Assembly (NCBI RefSeq): GCF_004322755.1
Contig: NZ_CP036401.1
Coordinates: forward strand, 1,364,001 to 1,428,000
From: Pseudoduganella albidiflava
GTDB lineage: Bacteria; Pseudomonadota; Gammaproteobacteria; Burkholderiales; Burkholderiaceae_D
Length of the DNA: 64,000 bases
Direction: 5' to 3'
Position numbers and translations under genes: made by a program. The notes below the pieces were generated by a model. It was not told the DNA's origin. It did not search any database and saw only the letters and a program-made list of their open reading frames with translations. This document shows positions 10,628-19,902 of the stretch, piece by piece; position 1 is the stretch's first letter; every line of letters begins with the position of its first letter.

Positions 10628-11239
10628 TTACATATGCGCGCCCGGTGCTGACGGTGCCGGTTGCGCCTGCGCCGCCGAGGTGGCCGGCACTGCCGGGGCT
10701 GGCGAGGCTGCCGGCGCCACCGGCGCTGCAGCTTCGATGGGGGCCGGCGCCGGATTCAACTGTTCGGCGTTGCGGCATTCGTTGGCCAGCTGGCGGTTCT
10801 TCTTCGAATCGAGCAGCATGCCCTTGGCGGGAATGCCGATCCAGATCAGGCCGTGGAACTTGTTCTCGAAGCGCTGCGCGCCGGTGGTCGTGGCCACGCG
10901 CGTCAGGCGGTGCAGGCGCTGTTTCCAGCGCAGCGCGACATGGCTTTCGTCGCCGGCGTTCTGGTAGATGGTGATCTTGTTGCCCAGTTCGCAGTCGTAG
11001 TCGACCACGGTGGAGCCCAGTTCGGTCGGCTCGTCGGCTTCCGGATCGGGTACCGCCGGTGCCACTGGCGCAGGCTTGCTTTTCGACTTGGCGGCCGGTT
11101 TCGCCCTGGACTGTTTCGCGGCCGGCTTTTTCTTCGCCTCCGCCTTCGGTTTCGCGGTCTCGACGGCGGCATGGGCCGCCGGGGCGCAGACCAGTGCGCA
11201 CGCGGCAGCGCAGGCCGCGATGAATTTGAGGATGGACAT
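10628..11239 (-). CDS. Exported MliC-like protein with Lys/Ala/Pro-rich linker
   Basis: A 203-residue protein. A signal peptide (MSILKFIAACAAACALVCAPAAHA) is followed by a Lys/Ala/Pro-rich linker to about residue 70, then a domain of about 90 residues with VDYDCELGNKITIYQN, ALRWKQRLHRLTRV, TTGAQRFENKFHGLIWIG and a closing cysteine (LANEC). The Y-x-C start, the A-L-x-x pattern and the final cysteine resemble MliC/PliC-type lysozyme inhibitors. The tail is Ala/Pro-rich. It overlaps the stop of the CitE-like gene by one base (TAATG), so the two are translationally coupled. The fold assignment is an inference. Confidence 0.65.
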   Translation of the reverse strand: MSILKFIAACAAACALVCAPAAHAAVETAKPKAEAKKKPAAKQSRAKPAAKSKSKPAPVAPAVPDPEADEPTELGSTVVDYDCELGNKITIYQNAGDESHVALRWKQRLHRLTRVATTTGAQRFENKFHGLIWIGIPAKGMLLDSKKNRQLANECRNAEQLNPAPAPIEAAAPVAPAASPAPAVPATSAAQAQPAPSAPGAHM

Positions 11240-12288
11240 TAGGTGTTTTCCGTTGCGTTGGATTGCGGTGCCTGCGGCGTTTCGGACGCAGGCGCCGGCA
11301 GCGGCTGCAACAGTTGCGCGGCCGCTTCCGGCAGGTTCAGCCCGGCCAGCCTGGCCCGCTGCAGGATCGTCCAATAGTAGCGATAGCTCGCGCGGTCGTG
11401 CAAGCGGCCATGCTGGCTGATCGGGCCCCAGTGCGCCTTGGCCGCTTCCTGCAGGATCGCCGCCGCTTCGTTCACTTCCGACAGCCGCGGCGCGAAGGCC
11501 TTGACGACCGGCTTGATCTGGCTGGGGTGGATGCTCCACATGCGCGTGTAGCCGAATTCGGCCAGCGCGCGCTGGGCATCGTTGGCCACCACGGCCGAAT
11601 CCTTGATGTCGGTGGTGACGTTGTGCGACGGGACCTTGCCGTGCGCATGGCAGGCCGCGGCGATTTCCAGCTTGGCGCGCACCACCAGCGGGTGCACGAA
11701 CTGGTTCGGCGTGCGCATGGCGTTGGCGGGGATCGCGCCATAGTGGCTGGAGACGAAATCCATGATGCCGAACGACAGGCATTCGACCTGGGGCAGGGCG
11801 GCGATGGCGAACACGCCGCGCAGCGCGCCGTGCGTTTCGATCAGCACATGCACCGGAAGCTCATTGGCCCCATTCCCGCGGCCCGCCTTGACGGCGTGGC
11901 TGTTGATGACGTCGATGGCCTTCATGACATCCTGCACGCTGTCCGGCTTGGGCAGCACCAGGTAGGCCAGGCGGCTGGCGGCGGCGCCGGCGATGATCTC
12001 GACATCGCGGGCGAAGTGCGGGCTCGATACGTCGTGCACGCGCACGCCGATGCGGTTGAATTTGTTGTCGGCGGAATTGACCAGTTCGGCCACGAGGTGC
12101 GCATGCGCTTCCTCGTTGCCGGCGGCCGCGCCGTCCTCGCAGTCGAACGTGATGTCGAACACGGGGCCAAGCTCTTGTTGCAGGGCCATCGATTTACGCA
12201 TCAGCTTCTCGGAGCCGGCGTAATGATCGCAAGCTGGCAGGAGCAGCGGCTGGCGTTCGCCCTGGAATAAGACCTCGGATGGATGCAT
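11239..12288 (-). CDS. HpcH/HpaI aldolase / citrate lyase beta-like (CitE-like) protein
   Basis: A 349-residue member of the CitE/malyl-CoA lyase superfamily. TFDCEDGAAAGNEEA corresponds to the DLEDAV-type acidic motif, VRVHDVSSP to the RxN motif, LVLPKPDS to the PK motif, and VLIETHGAL with SFGIMDF to the metal-binding Glu and Asp. No citrate lyase alpha or gamma subunit is nearby, so it is more likely an acyl-CoA lyase or thioesterase (malyl-, methylmalyl- or citramalyl-CoA). The ATG at 12288 is chosen because conserved sequence begins there. An in-frame start at 12378 would add about 30 unconserved residues. It follows mdh by 99 bases in the same direction. Confidence 0.85.
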   Translation of the reverse strand: MHPSEVLFQGERQPLLLPACDHYAGSEKLMRKSMALQQELGPVFDITFDCEDGAAAGNEEAHAHLVAELVNSADNKFNRIGVRVHDVSSPHFARDVEIIAGAAASRLAYLVLPKPDSVQDVMKAIDVINSHAVKAGRGNGANELPVHVLIETHGALRGVFAIAALPQVECLSFGIMDFVSSHYGAIPANAMRTPNQFVHPLVVRAKLEIAAACHAHGKVPSHNVTTDIKDSAVVANDAQRALAEFGYTRMWSIHPSQIKPVVKAFAPRLSEVNEAAAILQEAAKAHWGPISQHGRLHDRASYRYYWTILQRARLAGLNLPEAAAQLLQPLPAPASETPQAPQSNATENT

Positions 12289-12387
12289 CGTGGATGTTCC
12301 GGTTGAAGAGACCGCCGCGCGGCCGGATTCGGCGGCGCGGCGACCTGTGTGGAGCGGTGTCTTGACGACCGGTTCCACGGGGGATGA

Positions 12388-13374
12388 TTACAGCAGGTGC
12401 TTCACGCCTTCACGCTCTTCGGTCAGTTCCTTCAGCGTGAGGTTGATGCGTTCCTGGGAGAACTCGTCGATCTCCAGGCCCTGCACGATCTTGTATTCGC
12501 CGTTCTCGGTGGTCACCGGGAAGCCGAACACGATGCCTTCGGGGATGCCGTAGGAACCGTCGGACGGCACGCCCATCGTGGTCCACTTGCCATTGCTGCC
12601 CAGTACCCAGTCACGCACGTGGTCGATGGCCGCGTTGGCCGCCGAAGCCGCCGACGACAGGCCGCGCGCTTCGATGATGGCCGCGCCGCGCTTGCCCACG
12701 GTCGGCAGGAAGGTGTTGGCGTTCCATTCCTGGTCGTTGATCAGGTCCTTGACGGACTGGCCGTCGACGGTGGCGAAGCGGTAGTCGGCGTACATCGTCG
12801 GCGAGTGGTTGCCCCACACGGTCAGCTTCTCGATGTCCTTGACCTGCTTGCCGGTCTTCTGTGCCACTTGCGACAGCGCGCGGTTGTGGTCCAGGCGCAG
12901 CATGGCGGTGAAGTTCTTGGCCGGCAGGTTCGGTGCCGATTTCATCGCGATGTAGGCATTGGTGTTGGCCGGGTTGCCGACCACCAGCACTTTCACGTCG
13001 CGCGAAGCCACGGCGTCCAGCGCCTTGCCCTGCACCGTGAAGATCTGCGCGTTGGCTTCCAGCAGGTCCTTGCGTTCCATGCCCGGGCCGCGCGGACGCG
13101 CGCCGACCAGCAGGGCCACGTCGGCATCCTTGAAGGCGGTCATCGGATCGGAGTGGGCGGTCATGCCGGCCAGCAGCGGGAATGCGCAGTCGTCGATTTC
13201 CATCATGACGCCCTTCAGCGCCTTCTGTGCCTTTTCGTTGTCGATCTCGAGCAGTTGCAGGATGACCGGCTGGTCCTTGCCCAGCATGTCGCCGTTAGCG
13301 ATGCGGAACAGCAGGGAATAGCCGATCTGGCCGGCGGCGCCGGTAACGGCAACACGCAGTGGGGTTTTAGCCAT
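12388..13374 (-). CDS. mdh: Malate dehydrogenase
   Basis: A 328-residue NAD-dependent malate dehydrogenase that oxidises malate to oxaloacetate in the citric acid cycle. The dinucleotide-binding glycine motif is [16 protein letters not shown]. The substrate arginines lie in [13 protein letters not shown], and the catalytic histidine in [18 protein letters not shown] sequence stands 9 bases before the ATG. The gene heads the minus-strand arm and is preceded by a near-consensus promoter (13589-13617) and a perfect palindrome. The open frame continues far upstream by chance, but homology begins at this ATG. Confidence 0.98.
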   Translation of the reverse strand: MAKTPLRVAVTGAAGQIGYSLLFRIANGDMLGKDQPVILQLLEIDNEKAQKALKGVMMEIDDCAFPLLAGMTAHSDPMTAFKDADVALLVGARPRGPGMERKDLLEANAQIFTVQGKALDAVASRDVKVLVVGNPANTNAYIAMKSAPNLPAKNFTAMLRLDHNRALSQVAQKTGKQVKDIEKLTVWGNHSPTMYADYRFATVDGQSVKDLINDQEWNANTFLPTVGKRGAAIIEARGLSSAASAANAAIDHVRDWVLGSNGKWTTMGVPSDGSYGIPEGIVFGFPVTTENGEYKIVQGLEIDEFSQERINLTLKELTEEREGVKHLL

Positions 13375-13588
13375 GATGAATCTCCATTGTGGAATAAAGA
13401 AGCTTGACGGACCTGGAGTGCAGGACCTGTACCAGTGCCGCGTGCCAGAGCGGCGGCCACTGGTAAAACTGCAATGATACCAAATTCGCCCCGCGCGAAG
13501 GCTCAGCCTTGCGGGGGTATTTCCAGTCCTCCGGTGCCATCCTGTGCTGTGCGCCATCGGCGCCTTGCCAGGACTAACATCGACGGCG

Positions 13589-13617
13589 AGTGTAGGCTGC
13601 ATGCTGATATCTGTCAA
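13589..13617 (-). promoter_or_regulatory. Predicted sigma-70 promoter of mdh
   Basis: On the minus strand TTGACA (13617-13612) is a perfect -35 box and TACACT (13594-13589) a good -10 box, spaced by 17 bases. The 18-bp palindrome lies 10 bases upstream of the -35 box, a position suited to control by the divergent GntR-type regulator. Confidence 0.75.
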
Positions 13618-13626
13618 TGATATCTT

Positions 13627-13644
13627 ATGTCTTATATAAGACAT
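13627..13644. promoter_or_regulatory. Perfect 18-bp palindrome, probable GntR operator
   Basis: ATGTCTTATATAAGACAT is its own reverse complement. GntR/HutC-type regulators bind short palindromes of this form, and the site is between mdh and the gntR gene. I found no second full copy in front of sdhC, acnA, gltA or odhA in this window. Confidence 0.7.
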
Positions 13645-13701
13645 ATAACTTAGTCGGTTATTACTGGACGGACAGTGCCTTTTGTGGTGAAATCGCGGTC
13701 T

Positions 13702-14562
13702 ATGAATCCTGTCACGCCCAACCAGCCCAGCCCAGGCAGCAGTGCGAACGCGCCGGCTGCGCCAGGCGCGGGCGCGACCGCCGCTACTTCCGCTACGTCC
13801 GCGCATTCCGGCCCCGCCGCACCCGCGCCAGCCGGGGCGGCACCGGCTCCCACCTTCTCGCCGCTGTACCAGCAGATCAAGGCGCTGATCACGCAAAGCC
13901 TGCAGTCCGGCGAATGGAAACCGGGCGAAATGATCCCCAGCGAAGTGGAACTGGCGAACCGCTACAAGGTCAGCCAGGGCACCGTGCGCAAGGCGATCGA
14001 CGAGCTGGCGGCCGACAACCTGGTGATGCGCCGGCAGGGCAAGGGCACGTTCGTGTCCACCCACCACGAAGCGCGCGCCCACATCCGTTTCCTGCGCCTG
14101 CGTCCGGACGAAGGGCAGCCCCATTATCCCGAGAGCCGCTTCCTGGAAGTGAAGCGCCTGCGCGCGCCGGCGGACGTGGCGCGCCTGCTGGACATGAAGT
14201 CCGGCGACGCCACCGTGTACATCAAGCGGCTGCAGTCGTTCGATGGCGTGCCCACCATCGTCGAGGAACTGTGGCTGCCCGGCTTGCTGTTCAAGGGCCT
14301 GACGGCCGAGCGCCTGTCCGAATACAAGGGGCCGATGTACGGCCTGTTCGAATCCGAGTTCGGCACGCGGATGATCCGTGCCGAGGAAAAGGTGCGCGCC
14401 GTGCTGGCCAGCGCGGAAGATGCCGCGCTGCTCCATGTGGCGGACGGCACGCCGCTGCTGTCGGCGGAGCGCGTCTCGTTCACGTATGGCGACAAGCCGG
14501 TCGAGCTGCGCCGCGGCCTGTACCTGACCAGCCGCCACCACTACCAGAACGACTTGAACTGA
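13702..14562 (+). CDS. GntR family regulator with UTRA ligand domain (HutC subfamily)
   Basis: A 286-residue regulator. After a disordered Ala/Pro-rich extension of about 60 residues comes a winged helix ([20 protein letters not shown], then [20 protein letters not shown]) and a C-terminal UTRA domain (about 140-280) that would bind a small metabolite. It diverges from mdh and precedes sdhCDAB, and the palindrome at 13627 lies 58 bases before its start. This placement suggests it senses a cycle intermediate and controls the flanking genes. The ATG at 13702 is chosen because an earlier frame start at 13675 adds nothing conserved. The ligand is unknown. Confidence 0.9.
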   Translation: MNPVTPNQPSPGSSANAPAAPGAGATAATSATSAHSGPAAPAPAGAAPAPTFSPLYQQIKALITQSLQSGEWKPGEMIPSEVELANRYKVSQGTVRKAIDELAADNLVMRRQGKGTFVSTHHEARAHIRFLRLRPDEGQPHYPESRFLEVKRLRAPADVARLLDMKSGDATVYIKRLQSFDGVPTIVEELWLPGLLFKGLTAERLSEYKGPMYGLFESEFGTRMIRAEEKVRAVLASAEDAALLHVADGTPLLSAERVSFTYGDKPVELRRGLYLTSRHHYQNDLN

Positions 14563-14889
14563 ACGGCCGGACCGGGCGAAGTGAACCGGGTTTGTACCGG
14601 GAATCAGCGCCCGAGGACTGGCAAGCGGATTGGCTAGCGGAAACGAATGGAGCGGTGCAACATAAATTTGGTTATATGTAAGAATAGATATTGGTCGTTG
14701 TGGGGAAATGGGCGAGAATCGCGGCGCAGCATGATGGTTTCATCACGTTGCAGCATAAAGTGCGCAATAAGTGGGCAAAAGCAGCAAATAAGCCACAGAT
14801 GAGCCACTGTCGAACGTCCATTCGACGGCCTTGAATCGCTTTCATACGCAGTCACTAAACCAAAAAGCAATACACAAGGGAGGTAAGCC
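14563..14889 (+). promoter_or_regulatory. Intergenic leader of the sdh operon
   Basis: This 327-base gap is more AT-rich than its surroundings and holds no credible small gene. It must contain the sdhC promoter unless the operon reads through from gntR. Candidate hexamers are TTGCAG near 14749 and TTGAAT near 14832, but neither has a convincing partner, so no exact promoter is assigned. It ends with the strong ribosome binding site GGGAGG before sdhC. Confidence 0.5.
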
Positions 14890-15312
14890 ATGTCTGAAGC
14901 CATCAAGGACCCCCGGCGCAAGCCACGCCGGGAGTACCGCAACATCCACGTCGGTGAACTGGGCAACTACCGCATGCCGTTGTCGGCAATCGTGTCGATC
15001 CTGCACCGTATCAGCGGCATGCTGCTGTTCGTGCTGCTGCCGTTCATCCTGTACCTGCTGCAGGAATCCATCCGCTCCGAGATTTCGTTCGCGCACTTCC
15101 AGGGCATCGCCCAGCACCCGTTCAGCAAGCTCGTGATCCTGGGCCTGGTATGGGGCTACATGCACCACTTCTGCGCCGGCATCCGCCACCTGGTGATGGA
15201 TACCCACGTCGGCCTGGACAAGGATTCGGCCCGCAAGACGTCGGTGGCCGTGCTGGTCATCAGCCTGGCGGTGACCTTCCTGGTCGCCCTGAAACTGTTC
15301 GGAGTGTTCTGA
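14890..15312 (+). CDS. sdhC: Succinate dehydrogenase cytochrome b556 subunit
   Basis: A 140-residue membrane anchor subunit of complex II. Three hydrophobic helices are visible (about residues 33-58, 75-95 and 110-135). The signature SILHRISGMLLF marks helix one, and the haem and quinone region HHFCAGIRHLVMD lies after helix two. GGGAGG stands 6 bases before the ATG. It is the first gene of sdhCDAB, and sdhD follows after one base. The N-terminus is unusually basic and polar (KDPRRKPRREYRN), which is common in this lineage. Confidence 0.96.
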   Translation: MSEAIKDPRRKPRREYRNIHVGELGNYRMPLSAIVSILHRISGMLLFVLLPFILYLLQESIRSEISFAHFQGIAQHPFSKLVILGLVWGYMHHFCAGIRHLVMDTHVGLDKDSARKTSVAVLVISLAVTFLVALKLFGVF

Positions 15313-15313
15313 G

Positions 15314-15676
15314 ATGAAAAACAATATCGGACCGAAGCGCCTCGTCGTCGGCGCCCATTACGGCCTGGGTGAATTCCTCGCGCAGCGCGCCACCGCCATC
15401 GTGATGGTGGTGTACACCGTCGTGCTGCTGGCCGCTTTCCTCACCGGGAACAACTTCTCGTATGAAGGCTGGGCCGGCCTGTTCGCGCAGACCTGGTTCA
15501 AGCTGTTCACGCTGGCCACCCTGATCGGCCTGTTCTATCACGCCTGGGTCGGCGTCGTCAGCGTCTACCAGGACTACATCAAGAACGTCGGTGTCCGCTT
15601 CCTCATTCAAACCGCGTCGGCCATGTGGCTGATCGCGTGCGCCGTGTGGTCGGTGCAGATACTCTGGAGTGTGTAA
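15314..15676 (+). CDS. sdhD: Succinate dehydrogenase hydrophobic membrane anchor subunit
   Basis: A 120-residue second membrane anchor of complex II with three helices. The conserved start KRLVVGAHYGLGEFLAQRATA and the haem-ligand region FYHAWVGVVSVYQDYI match SdhD. It begins one base after the sdhC stop, so the two are tightly coupled. The polypeptide completes the haem b and ubiquinone site together with SdhC and SdhB. Confidence 0.96.
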   Translation: MKNNIGPKRLVVGAHYGLGEFLAQRATAIVMVVYTVVLLAAFLTGNNFSYEGWAGLFAQTWFKLFTLATLIGLFYHAWVGVVSVYQDYIKNVGVRFLIQTASAMWLIACAVWSVQILWSV

Positions 15677-15679
15677 ATC

Positions 15680-17458
15680 GTGGCAGCAATCAAATCCTCC
15701 ATCCCCGTACGCCGCTTCGACGCGGTGATCGTTGGCGCCGGCGGTTCCGGCATGCGCGCCTCCCTGCAACTGGCTGAAGCGGGCCTGAACGTGGCCGTGC
15801 TGTCGAAAGTGTTCCCGACCCGTTCGCACACCGTCGCGGCACAGGGCGGCATCGGCGCTTCGCTGGGCAACATGGCCGAAGACAACTGGTTCTGGCACAT
15901 GTTCGATACCGTCAAGGGCGGCGACTACCTGGGCGACCAGGATGCGATCGAATTCATGTGCCGCGAGGCGCCGAAGGTCGTGTACGAGCTGGAACACTTC
16001 GGCATGCCGTTCGACCGCAATCCCGACGGCACGATCTACCAGCGCCCGTTCGGCGGCCATACCGCCAACTTCGGCGAGAAGGCCGTGCAGCGCGCCTGCG
16101 CCGCGGCCGACCGTACCGGCCACGCGCTGCTCCACACGCTGTACCAGCGTAACGTCCGTGCCCGCACCCACTTCTTCGTCGAATGGATGGCGCTGGACCT
16201 GATCCGCGACAGCGAAGGCGACGTGATCGGCGTGGTCGCGCTGGAAATGGAAACCGGCGACGTGATGATCCTGCAGGCGAAGACGACGATCTTCGCCACC
16301 GGCGGTGCCGGCCGGATCTTCGCCGCATCGACCAACGCGTTCATCAACACCGGCGACGGCATGGGCATGGCGGCACGCGCCGGCCTGCCGCTGCAGGACA
16401 TGGAATTCTGGCAGTTCCACCCGACCGGCGTGGCCGGCGCGGGCGTCCTGATCACCGAAGGCGTGCGCGGCGAAGGCGGCATCCTGATCAACTCGCAGGG
16501 CGAGCGTTTCATGGAGCGCTATGCGCCGACCCTGAAGGACCTGGCGCCGCGCGACTTCGTGTCGCGCTCGATGGACCAGGAAATCAAGGAAGGCCGCGGC
16601 GTGGGCCCGAACAAGGACCACGTGCTGCTCGACCTGCGCCACATCGGCAAGGAAACCATCGAGAAGCGCTTGCCGTCGATCCTGGAAATCGGCCACAAGT
16701 TCGCCAACGTGGACGCGACCAAGGAACCGATCCCGGTCGTGCCGACGATCCACTACCAGATGGGCGGCATTCCGACCAACATCCACGGCCAGGTAGTGGC
16801 ACCGTCGGCCGATGGCGGCCAGAAGATCGTCAACGGCCTGTACGCGATCGGCGAATGCGCCTGCGTGTCCGTGCACGGCGCGAACCGCCTGGGCACCAAC
16901 TCGCTGCTCGACCTGGTGGTGTTCGGCCGCGCGGCCGGCAACCATGTGGTGGCGTCGAACCTGAAGCAGAAGGAACACAAGGACCTGCCGAAGGATGCAT
17001 CGGACTTCGCGATGGACCGCCTGAACCGCCTGGAAACCTCCACCGGTTCCGAGAAGGTGCAGGGCGTGGCCAACGATATCCGCGCCACGATGCAGAAGTA
17101 CTGCGGCGTGTTCCGTACCGACGACCTGCTCAAGGCCGGCTTCGACGAGATCATGAAGCTCGACGAGCGCCGCAAGCACGTGTCGTTCAAGGACAAGTCG
17201 AAGGTGTTCAACACCGCCCGCGTGGAAGCGCTGGAACTGGACAACCTGATCGAAACGGCCAAGGCGACCATCACCTCGGCGGTGGCCCGCAAGGAATCGC
17301 GCGGCGCGCACGCGCACAGCGACTTCCCGAACCGCGACGACGACAACTGGATGAAGCACACGCTGTGGTTCTCCGAAGGCAACCGCCTGGAGTACAAGCC
17401 GGTCGTCACCAAGCCGCTGACGGTGGAAACCTTCAAGCCCAAAGCACGCACTTTCTAA
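15680..17458 (+). CDS. sdhA: Succinate dehydrogenase flavoprotein subunit
   Basis: A 592-residue catalytic subunit that oxidises succinate to fumarate. The FAD-binding glycine motif is [12 protein letters not shown]. The histidine that covalently binds FAD is in [12 protein letters not shown] (His50), and the active-site region is [20 protein letters not shown]. Translation begins at a GTG four bases after the sdhD stop, and no nearby ATG gives the family's N-terminus. The downstream assembly factor SdhE is the expected flavinylation partner. Confidence 0.98.
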   Translation: MAAIKSSIPVRRFDAVIVGAGGSGMRASLQLAEAGLNVAVLSKVFPTRSHTVAAQGGIGASLGNMAEDNWFWHMFDTVKGGDYLGDQDAIEFMCREAPKVVYELEHFGMPFDRNPDGTIYQRPFGGHTANFGEKAVQRACAAADRTGHALLHTLYQRNVRARTHFFVEWMALDLIRDSEGDVIGVVALEMETGDVMILQAKTTIFATGGAGRIFAASTNAFINTGDGMGMAARAGLPLQDMEFWQFHPTGVAGAGVLITEGVRGEGGILINSQGERFMERYAPTLKDLAPRDFVSRSMDQEIKEGRGVGPNKDHVLLDLRHIGKETIEKRLPSILEIGHKFANVDATKEPIPVVPTIHYQMGGIPTNIHGQVVAPSADGGQKIVNGLYAIGECACVSVHGANRLGTNSLLDLVVFGRAAGNHVVASNLKQKEHKDLPKDASDFAMDRLNRLETSTGSEKVQGVANDIRATMQKYCGVFRTDDLLKAGFDEIMKLDERRKHVSFKDKSKVFNTARVEALELDNLIETAKATITSAVARKESRGAHAHSDFPNRDDDNWMKHTLWFSEGNRLEYKPVVTKPLTVETFKPKARTF

Positions 17459-17470
17459 GGTAGCAAGAAC

Positions 17471-18181
17471 ATGGCACGCACCCTCAAATTCAAGATCTAC
17501 CGCTACGATCCGGACAAGGACGAGAAGCCTTACATGCAGGACCTGACGGTCGAGCTGAAGGACACCGACAAGATGCTGCTGGACGCGCTGCAGCGCATCA
17601 AGTCCGACGTGGACGATTCGCTGGCCCTGCGCCGCTCGTGCCGCGAAGGCGTGTGCGGTTCGGACGCGATGAACGTCAACGGCAAGAACCGCCTGGCCTG
17701 CACGACCAACCTGAACGAACTGTCCGAACCGATCATCCTGCGCCCGCTGCCGGGCCTGCCGGTGATCCGCGACCTGATCGTGGACATGACGCAGTTCTTC
17801 AAGCAGTACGACTCGATCAAGCCATTCCTGATCAACGACTCGATCCCGCCGGAGAAGGAACGCCTTCAGACCCCGGCCGAGCGCGAAGAGCTCGACGGCC
17901 TGTACGAATGCATCCTGTGCGCGTGCTGCTCGACGTCGTGCCCGTCGTTCTGGTGGAACCCGGACAAGTTCGTCGGCCCGGCCGGCCTGCTGCAGGCTTA
18001 CCGCTTCATCGCCGACTCGCGCGACGAAGCCACCGCCCAGCGCCTGGACAACCTGGAAGACCCGTACCGCCTGTTCCGCTGCCACTCGATCATGAATTGC
18101 GTGGACGTCTGTCCGAAGGGCCTGAACCCGAACCGGGCGATCGGCAAGATCAAGGAACTGATGGTCCGCCGGGCCATTTGA
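17471..18181 (+). CDS. sdhB: Succinate dehydrogenase iron-sulfur subunit
   Basis: A 236-residue electron-transfer subunit of complex II. All three clusters are recognisable: the 2Fe-2S ligands in SCREGVCGSDAM with a later cysteine in RLACTTN, the 4Fe-4S ligands in CILCACCSTSCPSFWW, and the 3Fe-4S region in CHSIMNCVDVCPKGLNP. It follows sdhA by 12 bases and precedes sdhE by 17 bases. Length and motifs are normal for the family. Confidence 0.98.
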   Translation: MARTLKFKIYRYDPDKDEKPYMQDLTVELKDTDKMLLDALQRIKSDVDDSLALRRSCREGVCGSDAMNVNGKNRLACTTNLNELSEPIILRPLPGLPVIRDLIVDMTQFFKQYDSIKPFLINDSIPPEKERLQTPAEREELDGLYECILCACCSTSCPSFWWNPDKFVGPAGLLQAYRFIADSRDEATAQRLDNLEDPYRLFRCHSIMNCVDVCPKGLNPNRAIGKIKELMVRRAI

Positions 18182-18198
18182 ACCATGGGATCGAAGCC

Positions 18199-18480
18199 AT
18201 GAGTATCGATAACAACAGTGCGCATCAGGCAGATCCCGCCAACCGTGCCCGCCTGCGTTGGCGTGCCCGGCGGGGCCTGCTGGAAAACGACATCATCCTG
18301 ACGCGTTTTCTCGATGCGCACGAAACGGAATTGACCGACGAGGAAGTGGACGCGCTGACGCGGCTTCTCGATTTGTCGGACAATGCGCTGATGGATCTGG
18401 TGCTGGCGCGCAGCGAGCCGGAAGGTGAGCTCGATCTGCCGCACGTGCATGCACTGCTTGGTCGTCTGCGCCGCGCCTGA
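18199..18480 (+). CDS. sdhE: FAD assembly factor SdhE
   Basis: A 93-residue helical protein that promotes covalent attachment of FAD to SdhA. The diagnostic motif is RRGLLENDIIL, matching the RGxxE motif required for flavinylation, followed by the acidic ELTDEEVDALTRLLDLSD segment. The ATG at 18199 gives a typical length. The position between sdhB and gltA is conserved in betaproteobacteria and supports the assignment. The N-terminal 20 residues are polar and slightly longer than in enteric SdhE. Confidence 0.93.
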   Translation: MSIDNNSAHQADPANRARLRWRARRGLLENDIILTRFLDAHETELTDEEVDALTRLLDLSDNALMDLVLARSEPEGELDLPHVHALLGRLRRA

Positions 18481-18521
18481 TTTTTTTACAATAGCCGCAC
18501 CTCATCCAGGAAGGAAGAGCC

Positions 18522-19826
18522 ATGAACACTTCTGATAACAAAGCCACCCTGTCGTTCTCGGACGGCAGCGCCCCGGTCGAATTCCCGATCTACAAGGGCA
18601 CCGTCGGCCCGGACGTCATCGATATCCGCAAGCTGTACGGCGCCACCGGCAAGTTCACCTACGATCCGGGCTTCATGTCCACCGCAGCGTGCAATTCGTC
18701 GATCACCTACATCGACGGCGACAAGGGCGAACTGCAGTACCGCGGCTACCCGATCGAACAGCTGGCCGTGAACGCCGACTTCATGGAAAGCTGCTACCTG
18801 CTGCTGAACGGCGAACTGCCGAACGAACAGCAGAAGACCGACTTCGTGAAGCTGGTGTCGAAGCACACGATGGTGCACGAGCAGATGCAGTTCTTCTTCC
18901 GCGGCTTCCGCCGCGACGCGCACCCGATGTCGGTGCTGGTCGGTACGGTCGGCGCGCTGGCGTCGTTCTACCACGACTCGCTGGACATCAACGATGCCAA
19001 GCAGCGCGAAATCTCCGCGATCCGCCTGATCGCCAAGATGCCGACGCTGGTCGCCATGGCGTACAAATACTCGATCGGCCAGCCGTTCATGTACCCGCGC
19101 AACGACCTGTCGTACAGCGCCAACTTCATGCGCATGATGTTCGGCAACCCGTGCGAAGAGTACGAAGTGAACGACGTGCTGGTGCGCGCGCTGGACCGCA
19201 TCCTGATCCTGCACGCCGACCACGAGCAGAACGCGTCGACGTCGACCGTGCGCCTGGCCGGTTCCTCGGGCGCCAACCCGTTCGCCTGTATCGCAGCGGG
19301 CATCGCCTGCCTGTGGGGCCCGGCACACGGCGGCGCCAACGAAGCGGCACTGAACATGCTGAAGGAAATCGGCTCGGTCGAGAACATCCCTGCCTTCATC
19401 GAGAAGGTCAAGGACAAGAACTCGGGCGTGAAGCTGATGGGCTTCGGTCACCGCGTGTACAAGAACTTCGACCCGCGTGCCAAGCTGATGCGCGAAACCT
19501 GCCACGAAGTGCTGGAAGAGCTGGGCCTGCAGGACGACCCGCTGTTCAAGCTGGCGATGGAACTGGAAAAGATCGCCCTGGAAGACGAATACTTCGTGTC
19601 GCGCAAGCTGTACCCGAACGTCGACTTCTACTCGGGCATCGTGCAGTCGGCACTGGGTATCCCGGTCTCGATGTTCACCGGTATCTTCGCGATGGCCCGT
19701 ACCATCGGCTGGATCGCCCAGTGGAACGAAATGATCGCCGATCCGGAACAGAAGATCGGCCGCCCACGCCAGCTGTTCGTCGGCTCCGCGCTGCGCGACG
19801 TGCCGCCGCTGAAGGAACGCAAGTAA
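18522..19826 (+). CDS. gltA: Citrate synthase
   Basis: A 434-residue type II citrate synthase that condenses oxaloacetate with acetyl-CoA. Catalytic residues are seen in [13 protein letters not shown] (first histidine), [15 protein letters not shown] (second histidine) and NVDFYSGI (aspartate). AGGAAGGAAG precedes the ATG. It follows sdhE by 41 bases, which include a TACAAT that could act as an extra -10 box, and it ends the plus-strand arm with a strong terminator at 19854. The length is that of the hexameric, NADH-sensitive bacterial form. Confidence 0.98.
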   Translation: MNTSDNKATLSFSDGSAPVEFPIYKGTVGPDVIDIRKLYGATGKFTYDPGFMSTAACNSSITYIDGDKGELQYRGYPIEQLAVNADFMESCYLLLNGELPNEQQKTDFVKLVSKHTMVHEQMQFFFRGFRRDAHPMSVLVGTVGALASFYHDSLDINDAKQREISAIRLIAKMPTLVAMAYKYSIGQPFMYPRNDLSYSANFMRMMFGNPCEEYEVNDVLVRALDRILILHADHEQNASTSTVRLAGSSGANPFACIAAGIACLWGPAHGGANEAALNMLKEIGSVENIPAFIEKVKDKNSGVKLMGFGHRVYKNFDPRAKLMRETCHEVLEELGLQDDPLFKLAMELEKIALEDEYFVSRKLYPNVDFYSGIVQSALGIPVSMFTGIFAMARTIGWIAQWNEMIADPEQKIGRPRQLFVGSALRDVPPLKERK

Positions 19827-19853
19827 TCCATTGACGTTTTGGCGTCGACCGAA

Positions 19854-19880
19854 AGCGGACCCGCGGGTCCGCTTTTTTTT
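19854..19880 (+). terminator. Rho-independent terminator of the sdh-gltA operon
   Basis: A perfect 20-base palindrome with arms AGCGGACCCG and CGGGTCCGCT runs into eight T residues, 27 bases after the gltA stop. Confidence 0.92.
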
Positions 19881-19902
19881 CGTGGGGCGCATCGATCCTG
19901 AT

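Noticed and set aside
11239..12288. Citrate lyase beta subunit (CitE proper)
   Set aside because: No citrate lyase alpha, gamma or accessory genes are present, and the length (349 residues) exceeds that of typical CitE.
13375..14541. Upstream extension of the mdh reading frame on the minus strand
   Set aside because: Homology to malate dehydrogenase begins at the ATG at 13374, and the extension crosses the promoter, the palindrome and the divergent gntR gene.
15260..18085. Long minus-strand open frame opposite sdhA and sdhB
   Set aside because: The succinate dehydrogenase genes on the other strand carry all expected cofactor motifs. The antisense frame has none.
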